NCBI GenBank assembly: GCA_024711415.1
Contig: JANJSW010000305.1
Coordinates: 1-7,209, forward strand
Origin: Thermomonas sp.
GTDB taxonomy: Bacteria > Pseudomonadota > Gammaproteobacteria > Xanthomonadales > Xanthomonadaceae
DNA: 7,209 nucleotides
Reading direction: 5' to 3'
Notes under the pieces: generated by a model
Database searches by the model: none
What the model was told of the DNA's origin: nothing
Seen by the model: the letters and a program-made list of their open reading frames with translations, nothing else
Shown: positions 1-6,206 of the stretch, piece after piece
Position numbering within the stretch: the stretch's first letter is position 1
Layout of the letters: each line of letters starts with the position of its first letter
Made by a program: the position numbers and the translations under genes

Positions 1-960
1 CAGCTTGCCGAACGCCTCGGATGCGCCGGCTTTCGCCATCTTGTTGCGGGTGCGGTGGTACTGGTACCAGTTGGCGTAGTTCTGCAGTTCGGCGGCCTGG
101 GTGCGGCCGGTGGGGGTTTGGTCGATCCACGTCGGCTTCGTCGCGGTGTAGGTGATATCGGTCACCTTGGAATAGGCATAGATATTGAAACTGATGGTTT
201 CCTGCCAGCCGGTATAGGTGATGCTTTCAGTGTTGCTGTTCCCCCGGCTATTCCAACTTCCGCCGGAACAAGTACCGCCCTCGTAGAGATACAGATCGCC
301 GTCACCGGAGCCGCCATAGGTCGAAACCGTGACGCTGCTCGCGGAGCCCTTGTTCACAACGATGCAAGCCGACCAGCCCCCCTTCGAGATGGATCCGATT
401 GTGACTGGCCCGAGGATTGTGGCTGCCCCCTGAACCTGAACCTTGCCGCCTGAGGAAATACGATATTTGTCGTAGTTGCTGCGAGTGGTACCGGGATTGG
501 CGACCCCGTCTTTAGGCACGTAGAAATACGACTCTTCACTGCCGCGCAGATCCAGCCTGTTGCTGTTCGTCGTACTGACCGCGTCGTAAACGACATTCGT
601 GTAGCTCGCAGCAGCCAACCGATCGTTGAGGTTGGTGCTGTGCGTGCGCCACGGCAGGTACGTCTTGGTCGGGTTGTAGTACAGCGTATTGTTCACGTAG
701 GAACGATCTTCGACGTCGTCCTCGAGATTGGACTCGTCCCCGGGCATTTTCGCGTACACCATCGAACCGGAGTCATCCAGGATCAGCAGGATGTTCGGCG
801 GAATGGAGCCGCCACCGGTCAGCAGCGGGTACTGCGGGAAGCTGGTGGTTGCCGCATGCACCGGCAGGCCACCCAAAGTAGCCAGCATGGCCGCCCCCGT
901 GACCGCCAGCGTATGCAGGAGGGTGGGCTTGCGCGACTGCGGGGTCTTCTTCGTCTTCAT
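1..960 (-). CDS. pilY1: PilY1-family type IV pilus tip adhesin, N-terminal part (runs off the window)
   Basis: Open from an ATG at 958-960 to base 1 with no stop: 320 residues of a protein that usually exceeds 1000. PilY1 sits at the pilus tip with the minor pilins and acts in pilus biogenesis, adhesion and surface sensing. Residues 1-36 look like a Sec signal peptide (basic start, hydrophobic core, VHA before A37). Residues 56-67 (NILLILDDSGSM) hold the vWA MIDAS motif DxSxS at D62, S64 and S66. LYYNPTKTYLPW (93-104) and the helix NYANWYQYHRTRNKMAKA (294-311) match conserved PilY1 segments. Between them, about residues 175-275, lies a stretch resembling a PPC beta-sandwich (GGSGDGDLYLYEGG, 216-229). 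The start is supported by GGAG at 967-970, six bases upstream, and by following pilX after 11 bp. The C-terminal beta-propeller and its calcium site lie outside the window. The family call is secure; the inserted domain is an inference from pattern. Confidence 0.93.
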   Translation of the reverse strand, partial: MKTKKTPQSRKPTLLHTLAVTGAAMLATLGGLPVHAATTSFPQYPLLTGGGSIPPNILLILDDSGSMVYAKMPGDESNLEDDVEDRSYVNNTLYYNPTKTYLPWRTHSTNLNDRLAAASYTNVVYDAVSTTNSNRLDLRGSEESYFYVPKDGVANPGTTRSNYDKYRISSGGKVQVQGAATILGPVTIGSISKGGWSACIVVNKGSASSVTVSTYGGSGDGDLYLYEGGTCSGGSWNSRGNSNTESITYTGWQETISFNIYAYSKVTDITYTATKPTWIDQTPTGRTQAAELQNYANWYQYHRTRNKMAKAGASEAFGKL

Positions 961-971
961 GATGCGCTCCG

Positions 972-1511
972 TCAGCGCCGATAAATCGTCTGGAGGATCA
1001 CCTCGGCGCCGTTGGGCGCGCGGGCAAAGGAGGTGATGCGGAAGACAGCCTGCGATGGACCACTGAAGCAAGGCTTGGACATATCCACGCATTTGGCGCC
1101 ACCGCCTACCGAGGTCTGGCCGTAGTCCTCGATGATGAATCGCGGCGAGATGGTTTGGCTGTTGCCCACGTTGACGGCATTGCCGGTCTGGTAGCCGGTG
1201 CCACTGTCGGCCCAGAAGTCGGTGGCCGTAGTCCAGGAGTCGTCCTTGCAGCGCCCTCCCCCGCAGCCGGCCGAGGGGAAAGTGACCGTACCGTCGCGGG
1301 CAATCATTTCGGCCTGGCGCAGGCCAGCCTCGGCTACCTGGAACGCCATGCTGCGGGCGGTGACGTTGGCGGCCATGCGCTCCTGCATGATCGTGCCGCG
1401 CATGGAAGCGATACCCAGCAGGGTGACGATGAGCAGCAACATCAGCACCACCAGCAGGGCCGCGCCCTGCTGCGCCTTGCGTGAGCCGAAGGTGGACGGA
1501 ATGGGGGTCAT
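972..1511 (-). CDS. pilX: PilX-type minor pilin
   Basis: 179 residues, about the usual size for PilX. The class III leader ends at G16 (KAQQG, then AALLVV), followed by a hydrophobic helix (17-36) and the PilX_N signature QERMAAN (43-49) and AEAGLR (60-65). The mature protein has Val rather than Glu at position 5, which is usual for PilX and GspK-like pilins and fits a place at the very tip of the pilus. Four cysteines (C83, C88, C141, C148) could make two disulfides; disulfide-stabilised loops are known in PilX proteins. The start overlaps the pilW stop (ATGA, 1508-1511), and no good ribosome binding site precedes it, so translation is probably coupled to pilW. PilX is expected to join FimT/FimU, PilV and PilW in the inner-membrane priming complex that displays PilY1. 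Confidence 0.93.
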   Translation of the reverse strand: MTPIPSTFGSRKAQQGAALLVVLMLLLIVTLLGIASMRGTIMQERMAANVTARSMAFQVAEAGLRQAEMIARDGTVTFPSAGCGGGRCKDDSWTTATDFWADSGTGYQTGNAVNVGNSQTISPRFIIEDYGQTSVGGGAKCVDMSKPCFSGPSQAVFRITSFARAPNGAEVILQTIYRR

Positions 1512-2554
1512 TGGAGGGCCTGGTGGTTCCGGATCAGGATGTAGTCGTCAAGCGTGCGGGTCAGCGCGGCACCGGTAGTGCCCTTGACGTCCCCTTTGGC
1601 CATCGCGCCCTGGGCGGCGACGAAGGTCATCTGCATGCGCACGGCAGTCACGTTCCCCCAAGCCAGGGCACTGGAAGCGTCCACGTAGCTGGAAACGCCA
1701 TTCAGCTTGTAGGTCAGCTGCAGGTCGGTGACACCTTCGGCGATTTCCTCTTCAGGCCCCAAGGTTGCACCGCCGTTGCTGAGTTCCTGTCGGTACAGGG
1801 ACGTGCCGCCCCGTGTATTGGTCTTCAGCCGCCAACGGATGGAAATGGGTTTGACCACCTGCGCCGGCGAGTTGCTGGGGTCATTCAGGCAATTGGGGTT
1901 TTTGGGCGTTTCCGGCATGAAGCAATAGCCCGGTGCATTCGTGCCACCCACGGCATTATCGAATGCTTCCTGATCGATCTGGAACGGCTTGGCCAGATTG
2001 CCGGGGGTACCGGTGCCGCTGTTGTGCTGGATCGAAATTCCAGAGGGAAGTGCCGTGGCCTGGAAAATCGAGGCAACCTCCCCGTTGCAGACCATCAGGA
2101 TGTCGCCATCATTGAGGCCTGCCGTACTGTTTACGTCGATGTTCGCGCTGGGCTCCGCGTTGCCCGTGACTTCGATGGACGAACCGAAAGCGCTGCTCAA
2201 CGTGATCTCATCGGAACCATTCGGCCCGGTATTGTTTGCGCCGGACACGCCATTCAACCAACCCGAAAAATCACCGCCCGACTTGCTGGGGTCCAGCATG
2301 TTGACGATGTTCTTGGTGCACGGATTCCCACCCGCCTCTCGGATGTCGCGCGCCATCATTTCATAGGCACTGCGCTGGTTTTCCTGGATGCGGTTGAGCG
2401 CTTCCGTGTTGCCGTATACGTTCCGGCTGGAGAAGAAAATGCTGCCGGCGGCGGAAATGACCAGCAGCCCCAGCAGCAAGCTGATCATCAGCTCCACCAG
2501 GGTGAAGCCGCGCTGGCTGGCGGGAGCGTTCATCGGGTGATGTGTGCGGCTCAT
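1508..2554 (-). CDS. pilW: PilW-type minor pilin
   Basis: 348 residues from the ATG at 2552-2554, typical for PilW, the largest of the minor pilins. This start forms an ATGA overlap with the pilV stop and gives a leader of ordinary length. An upstream start at 2659 would only add a shadow-like extension read through pilV; an internal ATG at 2531-2533 would also work but has no visible ribosome binding site. The leader ends at G16 (ASQRG, then FTLVELM), with Glu5 of the mature protein present (E21) and a hydrophobic helix at about 17-40. Conserved PilW features follow: the amphipathic stretch LNRIQENQRSAYEMMARDIR (53-72) and REAGGNPC. Cysteines at 79, 156, 211 and 222 may pair. The C-terminal half (ISIRWRLKTN, VTDLQLTYKL) is the beta-rich globular domain. 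PilW joins the tip complex with PilV, PilX and FimT and helps position PilY1. Confidence 0.93.
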   Translation of the reverse strand: MSRTHHPMNAPASQRGFTLVELMISLLLGLLVISAAGSIFFSSRNVYGNTEALNRIQENQRSAYEMMARDIREAGGNPCTKNIVNMLDPSKSGGDFSGWLNGVSGANNTGPNGSDEITLSSAFGSSIEVTGNAEPSANIDVNSTAGLNDGDILMVCNGEVASIFQATALPSGISIQHNSGTGTPGNLAKPFQIDQEAFDNAVGGTNAPGYCFMPETPKNPNCLNDPSNSPAQVVKPISIRWRLKTNTRGGTSLYRQELSNGGATLGPEEEIAEGVTDLQLTYKLNGVSSYVDASSALAWGNVTAVRMQMTFVAAQGAMAKGDVKGTTGAALTRTLDDYILIRNHQALQ

Positions 2555-2997
2555 AGTTGGCTCGTGATGTTGATTTCCAGCGGCGTGCTGTTGCCACCGG
2601 ATGTGCGGGCGGCGCTCCACTGCACGCCGACGGTGCAGGTCATGGTGTCGGCCACGCACACCACCCGCCCCTTCGCATCCGGCGCCACCGTGGTTTTCAA
2701 GCTGTCCAGCCAGCCAGCCATGCTGCCGGCGGCGCCGCCGCCGGAGCCATCGGTATAGATGTTGGTGTTGTACGAACTGATGTTGTCGCGGTCGGCGCGG
2801 ATGATGTCCAGCATGGAATAGACCCTCAGCGCCGCCTGCGTGCGGGTGGCCGAATTGCCGGTGTTCTTGAGGGTCATCGACTGCAGGGCGGCGACCCCCA
2901 GCATGCCGATGGCCAGGATCATCACCGACACCATGACCTCGATCAGGCCGACGCCGCGCTGGCGCCTGCGTCCATTGATTGGATGCGTACGCTTCAT
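2551..2997 (-). CDS. pilV: PilV-type minor pilin
   Basis: 148 residues, at the short end for PilV. The class III leader ends at G15 (RRRQRG, then VGLIEVMVSVMILAIGMLG), with mature Glu5 at E20 and a hydrophobic N-terminal helix. The GLIEVMVSVMIL pattern and the following AALQSMTLKN are characteristic of PilV. C114 and C121 are the only cysteines and probably form one disulfide. The start (ATG at 2995-2997) has a strong GAGGA ribosome binding site at 3002-3006 that overlaps the fimT stop codon, so the two genes are translated from one message. The stop overlaps the pilW start. The protein is inserted in the inner membrane, processed by PilD and assembled into the pilus tip subcomplex. Confidence 0.92.
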   Translation of the reverse strand: MKRTHPINGRRRQRGVGLIEVMVSVMILAIGMLGVAALQSMTLKNTGNSATRTQAALRVYSMLDIIRADRDNISSYNTNIYTDGSGGGAAGSMAGWLDSLKTTVAPDAKGRVVCVADTMTCTVGVQWSAARTSGGNSTPLEINITSQL

Positions 2998-3004
2998 GTT
3001 GTCC

Positions 3005-3565
3005 TCAGGTATTCGGCGGAGCGGTGCAGGCGGCGGTGGCCGCCCGACGCGCCGTGCTGATGCGGCCCACCGCGGCGGTCACCACGATGCTGTTGTTGCC
3101 GGGCAGCTGCGTTGAACACACGCCGATGCTGCCCGAACTGTTGGTGCCGGCCCGGGAAAACCCGGCCGGGGTGAAGGTGAGCTGGTTGGACGCCCCGGAC
3201 AGGTTGCTGCTGGTGGACGCCGTGATGCCCTGCGCCAGTGCGGAATCACGCAGGACCGTGGTGACCCCTGCCTTGGTCTGCCGGGCGATCCAGCGGCTGC
3301 CCGCCGCTGCCGCACAGGTGCTGCCATCGGTACTGGGGCAGACCACGGCACTGGCGCGGTTGCTGATGGCCGCCGATCGCGCGGTCTGCAGCAAGGCGAC
3401 CATTTCGTTGGCGGAAGACGTGAGCCGGTTGCTGCGGATCAGGTTGTTGAAACTGGGCACCGCGATGACCGCGATGATGCCCATCACCGCCAGGGTGACG
3501 GCCAGCTCCACCAAGGTGAAGCCGCGTGACCGAGCCGACCAGCGACGGTAGGAATGCTGTAGCAC
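3005..3565 (-). CDS. fimT: GspH/FimT-family minor pseudopilin, first gene of the operon
   Basis: 186 residues from a GTG at 3563-3565. This start is preferred because AGGGGG at 3570-3575 lies four bases upstream and it gives a 15-residue leader. A TTG at 3578-3580 (191 residues) is in frame but has no ribosome binding site at the right distance. The leader ends at G15 (ARSRG, then FTLVELAVTLAVMGIIAVIAVPSF), with mature Glu5 at E20. N-terminal helix residues NEMVALLQTARSAAI (53-67) and the region around FTPAGFSRAG (131-140) fit the GspH domain. Cysteines occur at 76, 84, 150 and 180. As the GspH-like member of the cluster it probably plays the role of P. aeruginosa FimU, linking the tip complex to the major pilin. 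FimT-type proteins of some bacteria also bind DNA during natural transformation; that role cannot be judged here. The C-terminus is basic and Ala-rich (TARRAATAAC). Confidence 0.9.
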   Translation of the reverse strand: MLQHSYRRWSARSRGFTLVELAVTLAVMGIIAVIAVPSFNNLIRSNRLTSSANEMVALLQTARSAAISNRASAVVCPSTDGSTCAAAAGSRWIARQTKAGVTTVLRDSALAQGITASTSSNLSGASNQLTFTPAGFSRAGTNSSGSIGVCSTQLPGNNSIVVTAAVGRISTARRAATAACTAPPNT

Positions 3566-3569
3566 GTGA

Positions 3570-3575
3570 CCCCCT
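3570..3575 (-). promoter_or_regulatory. Ribosome binding site deciding the fimT start
   Basis: On the minus strand AGGGGG lies four bases before the GTG at 3563-3565. It is the only good Shine-Dalgarno match near the 5' end of fimT, and it lies inside the coding region if the TTG at 3578-3580 is used. It therefore favours the GTG start. Confidence 0.55.
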
Positions 3576-3592
3576 GACAATGCGGCGAATTC

Positions 3593-3621
3593 ACCCTAAC
3601 GATAGCCCAAAACCGCGTCCA
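3593..3621 (-). promoter_or_regulatory. Possible sigma-70 promoter of the fimT-pilVWXY1 operon
   Basis: On the minus strand TGGACG (3616-3621) and TAGGGT (3593-3598) are separated by 17 bases, matching the -35 and -10 consensus at 4 and 3 of 6 positions. Transcription would start near 3586, about 20 bases before the fimT GTG. The region is the only gap upstream of the operon, so a promoter must lie here or in the kinase gene, but this exact choice is tentative. No match to the P. aeruginosa AlgR box (CCGTTCGTC) was found in 3566-3701. Confidence 0.3.
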
Positions 3622-3643
3622 CCCTTGGCCGATGGGCGGGGCA

Positions 3644-3673
3644 TTGCCGGGAACAGGCGGTGGCGGCTACCCT
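3644..3673 (+). promoter_or_regulatory. Possible sigma-70 promoter of the sensor kinase gene
   Basis: TTGCCG (3644-3649) and TACCCT (3668-3673) are spaced by 18 bases, with 4 and 3 of 6 consensus matches. The implied start near 3680 leaves a leader of about 22 bases ending in the GGAG ribosome binding site at 3693-3696. The intergenic region shared with fimT is only 136 bp, so the two divergent promoters are close enough to share regulators. Weak evidence. Confidence 0.3.
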
Positions 3674-3701
3674 CGCGTCAGCCCGAGCACCCGGAGCCGC
3701 C

Positions 3702-4757
3702 ATGTCCACCTCCTCCCGCCTCGGTCCGGATCGATTGGCCGCGCTCTGGCGCCCCTCCGCCCTGATGGGCGTGATACTGGGCGGCGAGGCATTGGCGGCG
3801 ATCCTCGCCCTCGCCCCCGCCGGGAACGGCGACCGGCTGGTGCAGTTCGGACTGGCCTCGCTGGGCATCCAATGGGTTGCCCTGGGTTCCCTGAGTGCGC
3901 TGTACCTCCTGCGCAACCACCTCGGGCGATTGCCACCGATGACGTTGGCCTGGGCGTGCCTGGGCCTGTTCCTGGCGATGAGCCTGCTGGTGTCGATGGC
4001 AGCCTCGAGCGTGGTGGTGGTGGTGGACGGACCGGGGGACGGCTCCCGCCGGGCATTCGTCCTGCGCGCGCTGGCAATCGCCCTGGTGGTGGGTTTGATC
4101 GGGTTGGTGAGTTACCAGAACTACTGGCATGCGCGACGGTTGGCGGTGCGTGCCAAGCAGCTGGAACTGGAGGCGCTGCAGGCACGGATCCGCCCGCACT
4201 TCCTGTTCAACACCCTCAACACCGGCGCCGCGCTGGTGCATGCGCGACCGGACGAAGCCGAACGCCTGCTGCTGGACCTGGCCGACTTGTTCCGCAGTGC
4301 GTTGCGCGGGCCGCAGCTGATCCCGCTGGCCGAAGAGTTGGCGCTGACCCGGCGTTACCTGGAAATCGAGGCGCTGCGCTTCGGGCCGCGACTGCAGCTG
4401 GCCTGGGATGTTCCGGCAGTGCTGCCGGAGGTGCCGGTGCCGTCGCTGTCGATCCAGCCCCTGGTGGAAAATGCGATCCGCCACGGTATCGAACGCCTGC
4501 CCGAGGGTGGCCGACTGGAGATCAGCGTGCATCCGGGCGAGCGCGGCTGGATCGAGGTCGTCATCGCCAACGACCTGCCCGCCGCCGAAAGCGGCCACCG
4601 GGGCCATGCCGTGGGCCTAGCTTCGGCCCGCGAACGGGTACAGGCGATGACCAACGGACGCGGCCGGATCGATGCATCGGTGGAGGACGGCCGCTTCGTG
4701 GCGCGGATGCACCTGCCGGTCGCGGCGTCCGGGCTGGAGGGTGGCGGCCGCGGCTGA
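3702..4757 (+). CDS. LytS/AlgZ (FimS)-type membrane sensor histidine kinase
   Basis: 351 residues from the ATG at 3702-3704, chosen because GGAG (3693-3696) sits five bases upstream; an in-frame GTG at 3660 lacks such a site. Four hydrophobic segments (about 20-38, 46-70, 80-106, 119-138) form the membrane sensor part, with no large periplasmic domain. A short linker (145-162) leads to the His_kinase domain: IRPHFLFNTLNT with phospho-acceptor H166, then the ATPase N-box LVENAIRHG with N257 (251-262), and a G-box GHAVGLASARERV (301-313). The G-box is atypical: Ala303 stands where a GxGL motif would have Gly, and Ser308 where LytS kinases often have Asn. The partner should be a LytTR-type response regulator (as in AlgZ/AlgR), but none is adjacent. 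The gene is divergent from the minor pilin operon, an arrangement suggestive of FimS-like control of piliation. The family is clear; the signal and target are unknown. Confidence 0.88.
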   Translation: MSTSSRLGPDRLAALWRPSALMGVILGGEALAAILALAPAGNGDRLVQFGLASLGIQWVALGSLSALYLLRNHLGRLPPMTLAWACLGLFLAMSLLVSMAASSVVVVVDGPGDGSRRAFVLRALAIALVVGLIGLVSYQNYWHARRLAVRAKQLELEALQARIRPHFLFNTLNTGAALVHARPDEAERLLLDLADLFRSALRGPQLIPLAEELALTRRYLEIEALRFGPRLQLAWDVPAVLPEVPVPSLSIQPLVENAIRHGIERLPEGGRLEISVHPGERGWIEVVIANDLPAAESGHRGHAVGLASARERVQAMTNGRGRIDASVEDGRFVARMHLPVAASGLEGGGRG

Positions 4758-4759
4758 AA

Positions 4760-4779
4760 CCGCTCCCCTACAGGAGCGG
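4760..4779. terminator. Hairpin between convergent genes, possible bidirectional terminator or REP-like remnant
   Basis: CCGCTCC (4760-4766) pairs with GGAGCGG (4773-4779) around a six-base loop, a 7-bp GC-rich stem. It begins two bases after the kinase stop and ends five bases before the ppnN stop on the other strand, so it can serve both genes. No T-run follows on either strand, so a classic intrinsic terminator is doubtful. The CTACAGGAGCGGC core resembles short palindromic repeats that are scattered through Xanthomonadaceae and Pseudomonas intergenic regions. Confidence 0.45.
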
Positions 4780-4784
4780 CGGGG

Positions 4785-6194
4785 TCAGGCCACCACCCGG
4801 TAGCAAGGCCGGTACTCGCCGGAGATCTTCATCCGGCGCTGCTCCACGAACGCGCGCAACAGCGCGTCCAGCGCCAGCATGATGTCCGGGTCGCCATGGA
4901 TCTCGAACGGCCCATGCGCTTCGATCCGGCGCATGCCGTCCTCCTTGACGTTGCCGGCGACGATGCCGGAGAACGCGCGGCGCAGGTCGGCGGCCAGTTC
5001 GTGCGGCTTGCGCCCATGGTGCAGGTCCAGCCCGGCCATCAGCTCGTGGGTCGGCACGAACGGCTGCTGGAATTCCAGCGGCACTTCGATGCCCCAGTTG
5101 AAGAAGAACGAGTCCTTCTGCGCGATGCGCTGGTCCTTGACCTTGCGGATGCCCAAGTCCATCTGCTTGGCCACGTGCGCGGGATCGGCCACGATGATCT
5201 GGTAGAGCCGCGCCGCATCGTCACCCAGGGTCAGCCGGATGAAGCGATCGATCTGCTCGAAGTACGGCGCCGCGCCGGTCGGCCCGGTCAGGATCAGCGG
5301 GAAGCGCAGGTGCGCGTTCTCCTCGCGCAGCAGGATGCCGAGCAGGTACAGGATTTCCTCGGCCGTGCCCACGCCGCCGGGGAACACCACGATGCCGTGG
5401 CCCATGCGGACGAAGGCCTCGAGGCGCTTCTCGATGTCCGGCATGATCACCAGGTGGTTGACGATGGGGTTGGGCGACTCGGCCGCGATGATGCCCGGCT
5501 CGGTGACGCCGATGTAGCGGGTGCGGCGGCGACGCTGCTTGGCATGGGCGATGGTGGCGCCCTTCATCGGCCCCTTCATCGCGCCCGGGCCGCAGCCGGT
5601 GCAGATGTCCATCCCGCGCAGGCCCAGCTCGTAGCCCACCTGCTTGGTGTACTTGTATTCCTCCTGCCCGATCGAGTGGCCGCCCCAGCACACCACCAGG
5701 TTGGGATCGGCAGGATGCAGCACGCGCGCATTGCGCAGCAGCCGGAACACCGCGTCGGTGATCCCGGACGAAGTATTCAGCTCCTCGTCGCCATTGAGGT
5801 CGATGGCGGTGAAGGCCAGGTCACGCACCACCGCGAACAGCAGCTCGGCCACGCCGGCGATGATGCGATCGTCGACGAATGCCATCGCCGGCGCATTGGT
5901 CAGCTCGATGCGCACACCGCGGTCCTGCTGGCGCACCTGGATGTCGAAATCGGGGTACAGCTCCTGCGCCGCACGCGGGTCGTCGGACGCACTGCCCGAG
6001 GTCAACACCGCCAGCGCGCAGCGGCGCAGCAGGTCGTGCAGGCCGCCGGCGGAAGCATCGCGCAGGCGCGCCACTTCCTCGCGCGACAGCACGTCCAGCC
6101 CGCCGCGCGGGTAGATGTGGGTGGAAACGGTGGGAAGCGTGGGAGTGAAGGGAATGGCCGCGCCCTGCGGCAAGGTGGTGGTCGTATCGTTCAT
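4785..6194 (-). CDS. ppnN: Pyrimidine/purine nucleotide 5'-monophosphate nucleosidase (YgdH family)
   Basis: 469 residues, close to the roughly 454 of E. coli PpnN. It cleaves nucleoside 5'-monophosphates to the free base and ribose 5-phosphate in the cytoplasm. The E. coli enzyme is activated by (p)ppGpp and helps rebalance nucleotide pools under stress. Three parts are visible: an N-terminal DUF4478-like region (about 20-150); a central LOG/lysine-decarboxylase-like Rossmann domain with VVCWGGHSI (167-175), ICTGCGPGAMKGPMKG (197-212) and the catalytic loop FPGGVGTAEE (271-280), whose glutamates correspond to the active site; and a C-terminal DUF3412-like region (about 345-465) with FFFNWGIEVPLEFQQPF. 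All key motifs are intact. The ATG at 6192-6194 has no Shine-Dalgarno sequence; a -10-like hexamer lies six bases upstream, so the message may be leaderless. It is convergent with the kinase gene and forms a single-gene unit. Confidence 0.96.
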   Translation of the reverse strand: MNDTTTTLPQGAAIPFTPTLPTVSTHIYPRGGLDVLSREEVARLRDASAGGLHDLLRRCALAVLTSGSASDDPRAAQELYPDFDIQVRQQDRGVRIELTNAPAMAFVDDRIIAGVAELLFAVVRDLAFTAIDLNGDEELNTSSGITDAVFRLLRNARVLHPADPNLVVCWGGHSIGQEEYKYTKQVGYELGLRGMDICTGCGPGAMKGPMKGATIAHAKQRRRRTRYIGVTEPGIIAAESPNPIVNHLVIMPDIEKRLEAFVRMGHGIVVFPGGVGTAEEILYLLGILLREENAHLRFPLILTGPTGAAPYFEQIDRFIRLTLGDDAARLYQIIVADPAHVAKQMDLGIRKVKDQRIAQKDSFFFNWGIEVPLEFQQPFVPTHELMAGLDLHHGRKPHELAADLRRAFSGIVAGNVKEDGMRRIEAHGPFEIHGDPDIMLALDALLRAFVEQRRMKISGEYRPCYRVVA

Positions 6195-6200
6195 GCGGCC

Positions 6201-6206
6201 AGTCTA
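6201..6206 (-). promoter_or_regulatory. Possible -10 element of ppnN giving a leaderless mRNA
   Basis: On the minus strand TAGACT ends six bases before the ppnN ATG. Transcription starting the usual distance downstream of a -10 element would begin at or next to the A of the ATG. No convincing -35 element is seen 16-18 bases upstream (TCACCG at 6224-6229 is a poor match). The absence of any ribosome binding site before this ATG agrees with the idea. Confidence 0.35.

Noticed and set aside
2555..2659. An N-terminal extension of PilW from a start at 2659
   Set aside because: It would lie wholly within pilV and put more than 50 residues before the prepilin cleavage site; the ATGA-coupled start at 2554 gives a normal leader.
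1481..2758. A 425-codon plus-strand open frame opposite pilW and pilX
   Set aside because: It lies antisense to well-supported pilin genes, crosses several gene junctions and shows no family features; GC bias explains the lack of stops.
3622..3650. A possible sigma-54 promoter (TTGGCC...ATTGCC) upstream of the kinase
   Set aside because: The GG and GC doublets are not at the required ten-base spacing, so it does not match the -24/-12 consensus.
3678..4607. A 309-codon minus-strand frame rich in Gln and His
   Set aside because: It is antisense to the kinase and low in complexity, with no ribosome binding site or known fold.
3632..4882. A 416-codon plus-strand frame overlapping the kinase in another frame
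   Set aside because: The composition is Gly/Arg/Pro-rich with no domain, while the overlapping frame encodes a kinase with intact H and N boxes.
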